Part shown: piece after piece, positions 59,768 through 64,000 of the stretch
Numbering within the stretch: position 1 is the first letter of the stretch
How the letters are laid out: each line of letters opens with the position of its first letter
Origin: Eubacteriales bacterium
GTDB taxonomy: Bacteria > Bacillota > Clostridia > Lachnospirales > Lachnospiraceae
Length of the DNA stretch: 64,000 bases
Direction of reading: 5' to 3'
Assembly (NCBI GenBank): GCA_030524545.1
Contig: JAUNGM010000003.1
Location: 13,632 to 77,631, forward strand
Made by a program: the position numbers and the translations under genes
Notes under the pieces: model-generated
What the model saw: the letters and a program-made list of their open reading frames with translations, nothing else
The model's database searches: none
What the model was told of the DNA's origin: nothing

Positions 59768-61009
59768 TTATAGGATCACAACCGGTTTTTGGTTCTCATG
59801 GACAAAGTCCGTGCCGTTTTTGTGTGCAAGAAGGCTTTCGTAAAGATTGGATGCGAAGACCGTTTCCTGAAAAATCCGCAGGGAGGATTCATCCAGTATT
59901 TTGGAAGCATCTGCTGCTTTTGTAAGAAGAGGAATGCGTCCTTTCTTTTTGATTGCTGATAACAGGGGCGCGGAATCTTTTCGGAATCCAAGAACTCTGG
60001 CGTAGCCGACAGGGGCCGGCATGTTCCGGATATGCAGAAGGATATGAAGGAGCGCCCGCTGGATTCTGGTCTGAGTGAGATCTCTGGTTTTCAAAAGCTC
60101 TGCAAACTGCAGAAATCCCTTGTACTGGTTCCGCATACGGATGATTCGGGATGCCAGCTCACAGGAAACATCCTGATATCTACAGAGACTTTCCTGATCC
60201 TCAGAAAGAAGGCAGTAGAAGAGAAGGGAATCCAGGTCTTCCTCAAAGATCAGACGACTGTCGGAAACTGCGGAAGCTAAGAGGTCTAGGGATGCTCTCG
60301 GAAGCAAACCCTCCAGTGCGGACGGATGAAAAGCTCCGGCTGTTTTCACATGATTCCGGATACCGGAGGCGGAAGGTGCCTGACTCAGGGAGAGGGCCTG
60401 TTCGTGGTATCCTGCGCCCTCCCGTTTTAGCGTGAGCAGCTGAATACGGCTGTTTTGCCGAAGGAGGGCCTTGCAGTATTCTATGCCGAGGATATTATTC
60501 GGTTGTGCAAGAAAGCGCCTGCAGGTATTTTCATCAAGCTTTTTTTGTGTGTGGCAGATATATTCCGTCAGTGCCAGGCAGCGTGCTGCGGGAAATGACT
60601 GGCCTGTCTTCAGTGCAGACTTCAGAAGATGCTGATATTCCGCAGGCTCGCCGGAGAGAACTTCGGCCGTTTCCTGAAAGAGAGACAGTGTTCCCTCCTC
60701 GCTTCCAAAACAGAGAAAATCCGTTACTCCGATTCCGTCCAGAATCTCCACGCCCCCTTTGGCAAAGAGCTCCGCACTGGCGCTTGAAACAGAAACCGGC
60801 AGTTCCAGAACAAGATCGATGCCGCAGTGTAGAGCAGCTTTTGTACGGAGGTGTTTGGAAAGAAGAGCAGGTGTGCCCCTTTGAACAAAATCACCGCTCA
60901 TTACCGCAACAATATAATCGGCATCGCAGTTCTTGCGGATATAAGAAATCTGTCTCTGATGTCCGTTGTGAAAAGGATTGTATTCCGCAATGATTCCTAC
61001 AGTTTTCAT
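59768..61009 (-). CDS. tmcAL: tRNA(Met) cytidine acetate ligase TmcAL (YlbM)
   Basis: TmcAL acetylates the wobble cytidine of elongator tRNA-Met using acetate and ATP. The start at 61009 (MKTVGIIAEYNPFHNGH) follows GAGGTG and gives 413 residues; the in-frame extension to 61054 is discarded. The nucleotidyltransferase HxGH motif is in NPFHNGH, followed by VAVMSGDFVQRGTPALLSK and LVLELPVSVSSASAELFAKG, all typical. It is divergent from pta, whose acetyl phosphate/acetate metabolism supplies related substrates, though the link is circumstantial. Confidence 0.94.
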   Translation of the reverse strand: MKTVGIIAEYNPFHNGHQRQISYIRKNCDADYIVAVMSGDFVQRGTPALLSKHLRTKAALHCGIDLVLELPVSVSSASAELFAKGGVEILDGIGVTDFLCFGSEEGTLSLFQETAEVLSGEPAEYQHLLKSALKTGQSFPAARCLALTEYICHTQKKLDENTCRRFLAQPNNILGIEYCKALLRQNSRIQLLTLKREGAGYHEQALSLSQAPSASGIRNHVKTAGAFHPSALEGLLPRASLDLLASAVSDSRLIFEEDLDSLLFYCLLSEDQESLCRYQDVSCELASRIIRMRNQYKGFLQFAELLKTRDLTQTRIQRALLHILLHIRNMPAPVGYARVLGFRKDSAPLLSAIKKKGRIPLLTKAADASKILDESSLRIFQETVFASNLYESLLAHKNGTDFVHENQKPVVIL

Positions 61010-61062
61010 GAAATTGCACCTCAAAAAATACGATTCTGTGTCATATTCTACCATGGAAAAGC

Positions 61063-61091
61063 TTGAAATACAAGGATTCCGGGGTTATAAT
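61063..61091 (+). promoter_or_regulatory. pta-ackA promoter
   Basis: TTGAAA at 61063 and TATAAT at 61086 are separated by 17 bp. Confidence 0.83.
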
Positions 61092-61099
61092 AAGACTAG

Positions 61100-62137
<1,038 letters not shown>

Positions 62138-62179
62138 TTTATTTTAATCATTTTGAGAGAAATCAGGAGAGTAAAAATC

Positions 62180-63367
62180 ATGAATGTATTGGTAATTAAC
62201 TGTGGAAGTTCTTCCTTAAAATATCAGCTTATCAACTCTGATACAGAGGCAGTTCTTGCAAAAGGTCTCTGCGAGAGAATCGGTATCGACGGCAGACTGG
62301 TATACCAGAAAACAGGCTGTGACAAAGAGATCACAGAAGCTGCGATGCCTACCCATAAAGAAGCAATCCAGATGGTTCTTGACGCCCTGACCAATGAGAG
62401 GACAGGTGCGATCGCAAGCCTTCAGGAAGTAAACGCAATCGGACATCGTGTCGTACACGGCGGCGAGAAATTTGCTTCCTCCGCTGTTATCACAGATGAG
62501 ATGATCGCAGCAGTAGAAGAGTGCAACGACCTTGCTCCTCTTCACAATCCGGCAAACCTGATCGGTATCCGTGTCTGCGCAGAGCTGATGCCTGGCGTGC
62601 CGCAGGTTGGTGTATTTGATACCGCTTTCCATCAGACCATGCCTGCAAAAGCATATCTGTACGGTCTGCCGATTGAATACTACAAGAAATATAAAGTAAG
62701 AAGATACGGCTTCCACGGAACCTCTCACAGCTTCGTTTCCAAACGTGCTGTTGAATTCCTTGGCCTTGACAAAGACAACTCCAAGGTAATCGTATGCCAC
62801 CTCGGCAACGGTTCTTCCATCAGCGCCGTAATGAATGGCAAATGTGTGGATACTACCATGGGTCTGACCCCTCTGGAAGGTGTTGTTATGGGAACCCGTT
62901 CCGGAAACATTGACCCGGCAATTATGGAATACATCGCTAAGAAAGAGAACCTGGATATTGCAGGTATCATGAATGTCCTGAATAAGAAATCCGGTCTTCA
63001 GGGTATGACTGGTGTTTCCAGTGATATGCGTGACATTGATGCTGCAATTGAAGCCGGCAACGAGGACGCCAAGAATGCATTTGATGTTCTCTGCTATGGT
63101 ATTGCCAAATTCGTAGGCGGCTATGTAGCAGCTATGAATGGCGTTGATGCAATCGTATTTACCGCAGGTATCGGCGAGAATGCCGGAAACGTACGTGAAA
63201 CCGTATGCTCTTACCTGGGATACCTGGGAATTACAATTGATCCGGAAGTGAACAAGAAACGCGGCGAAGAAATGGTAATTTCCACTGCTGATTCCAAGGT
63301 AAAAGTTGCTGTTATCCCGACCAACGAAGAACTCGCTATCTGCAGAGAAACCGTAGCGCTTGTATAA
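62180..63367 (+). CDS. ackA: acetate kinase
   Basis: AckA converts acetyl phosphate and ADP to acetate and ATP. The ATG at 62180 (MNVLVINCGSSSLKYQL) follows CAGGAGAG, giving 395 residues of the normal length. Signatures are VLVINCGSSSLKYQL, HRVVHGGEKF, the FDTAFHQTMPAKAYLYGLP region, HLGNGSSISAVMNGKCVDTT and MGLTPLEGVVMGTRSG. A terminator lies 73 bases downstream. Confidence 0.98.
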   Translation: MNVLVINCGSSSLKYQLINSDTEAVLAKGLCERIGIDGRLVYQKTGCDKEITEAAMPTHKEAIQMVLDALTNERTGAIASLQEVNAIGHRVVHGGEKFASSAVITDEMIAAVEECNDLAPLHNPANLIGIRVCAELMPGVPQVGVFDTAFHQTMPAKAYLYGLPIEYYKKYKVRRYGFHGTSHSFVSKRAVEFLGLDKDNSKVIVCHLGNGSSISAVMNGKCVDTTMGLTPLEGVVMGTRSGNIDPAIMEYIAKKENLDIAGIMNVLNKKSGLQGMTGVSSDMRDIDAAIEAGNEDAKNAFDVLCYGIAKFVGGYVAAMNGVDAIVFTAGIGENAGNVRETVCSYLGYLGITIDPEVNKKRGEEMVISTADSKVKVAVIPTNEELAICRETVALV

Positions 63368-63439
63368 TCTGCGGCGTTTCGTTTGAATTGGATTTACAGA
63401 ATACGTTTCCCTGTCCATATATTTTCCGGGGAATATCGG

Positions 63440-63469
63440 AAGGTGCGCCATTTCCGGCGCACCTTTTTA
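63440..63469 (+). terminator. pta-ackA terminator
   Basis: A perfect 10-bp stem (AAGGTGCGCC/GGCGCACCTT) with a 6-base loop is followed by a run of T. Confidence 0.95.
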
Positions 63470-63542
63470 CAACCACCTGCAGATTGGCGTGGATCCAAAG
63501 TTTAGGCATTTAGGCATTTTTTTCTATTAGGAAAAATATTCG

Positions 63543-63571
63543 TTGACAAATACTGGCGGGATATGTATAAT
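63543..63571 (+). promoter_or_regulatory. consensus promoter of the YceD-family gene
   Basis: TTGACA at 63543 and TATAAT at 63566 are 17 bp apart, a fully consensus pair 27 bases before the start codon. Confidence 0.92.
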
Positions 63572-63597
63572 TTATTAGGTGTGGATAGGAGATAATT

Positions 63598-64000
63598 ATG
63601 CAGATACATTTATCAGAAATTTCATCCTGTGATGGGAAATGTGTCCAGTACTCCGCTGCGTTTGAGATGGATATCATTACCTTCCAGTCGGGAAGCTTTC
63701 CGATTCTTCACAAGAATCCGATAGAGCTGACCATTACCAATACAGGCAATAAAGTTCTTGAAATAGAGGGTGCGGGAGATATCACAGTCGGGATTCCCTG
63801 TGACCGCTGTTTGAAGGAAGTGCCTGTCTGCATTTCTCTTTCTTTTAAGAGGAAGCTGGATATGAAGCTTACGGATGAAGAGCGGATTCATGATTTGGAT
63901 GAAAAAAGCTATCTCACAGGTATGGACCTGGATGTGGACCGGCTGGTCTATCTTGAGGTACTGATGAGCTGGCCTTTGAAGGTTCTGTGCAAAGAGGACT
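63598..64000 (+). CDS. YceD/DUF177 family protein, 3' truncated by window edge
   Basis: The frame starting at the ATG at 63598 (after GATAGGAGATA) is open to the window end, so only about the first 134 residues are seen. It has the DUF177 marks: a Cys pair in IPCDRCLKEV and a late CKED that would normally continue to a second pair. The family (YceD) is tied to 23S rRNA accumulation and is usually followed by rpmF (L32), which would lie just outside the window. The strong promoter fits a ribosome-related unit. Confidence 0.9.
   Translation, partial: MQIHLSEISSCDGKCVQYSAAFEMDIITFQSGSFPILHKNPIELTITNTGNKVLEIEGAGDITVGIPCDRCLKEVPVCISLSFKRKLDMKLTDEERIHDLDEKSYLTGMDLDVDRLVYLEVLMSWPLKVLCKED

Overview
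The window looks like a chromosomal stretch from an anaerobic, spore-forming Clostridia species, most likely a Lachnospiraceae gut bacterium. This is inferred from a SpoIID gene, two T-box leaders, an ECF-type vitamin transporter component, the anaerobic (cbi) route to cobalamin, a Pta/AckA acetate pathway, AGGAGG-like ribosome sites and textbook -35/-10 promoters with 17-bp spacers. I see no phage, plasmid, CRISPR array, rRNA or insertion sequence. Most genes are on the plus strand.

Layout: (1) 1-2264, end of spoIID and a YihY-type membrane protein. (2) 2340-6769, Phe T-box, pheS, pheT and a histidine phosphatase. (3) 7042-10535, a three-gene operon for a MotA-like channel with a long cytoplasmic tail, a MotB/OmpA-like partner and a membrane-anchored protein; it resembles the ZorA/ZorB core of Zorya defence but has no effector genes. 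(4) 10689-13748, a DMT transporter, rplS, lepB and rbgA. (5) 13955-16758, coaBC, an ECF S component and coaX, a coenzyme A module. (6) 16780-19109, minus strand, a MATE exporter and an RluA-type pseudouridine synthase.

(7) 19267-39860 is the core of the window. A cobalamin riboswitch leads a cbi operon (cbiD, cbiL, cbiF, cbiG, cbiH, a CbiJ-CbiE-CbiT triple fusion, cbiA, cbiB, cobD, cbiP, cbiC). After a minus-strand MocR regulator comes the tetrapyrrole supply operon (hemA, precorrin-2 dehydrogenase, hemC, cobA-hemD fusion, hemB, hemL). Together they cover glutamyl-tRNA to adenosylcobinamide phosphate, except that no cobaltochelatase, no corrinoid adenosyltransferase and no nucleotide-loop genes are in view.

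(8) 39946-46608, a lactonase, aroC, two tiny overlapping ORFs, corA, a rhomboid-like protein with a zinc-ribbon tail, lysA and tRNA-Leu(CAA). (9) 46679-54464, a second DMT transporter, ftsH, a zinc-finger membrane protein, polA, coaE and a metallo-hydrolase. (10) 54478-59645, an ACT protein with a DUF711 protein, then a Trp T-box and a TrpXYZ-type ABC transporter. (11) 59768-64000, tmcAL (minus), pta, ackA and the start of a YceD-family gene.

Non-coding structure stands out. A ~199-bp multi-hairpin element with imperfect terminal inverted repeats lies between the MocR gene and hemA (33125-33323), and two shorter relatives of its ends occur at 18161 and 44113. A different ~165-bp inverted-repeat element (56215-56379) begins inside the stop codon of the DUF711 gene. 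Two enzymes carry Arg where their families need Lys: the signal peptidase and the MocR regulator.
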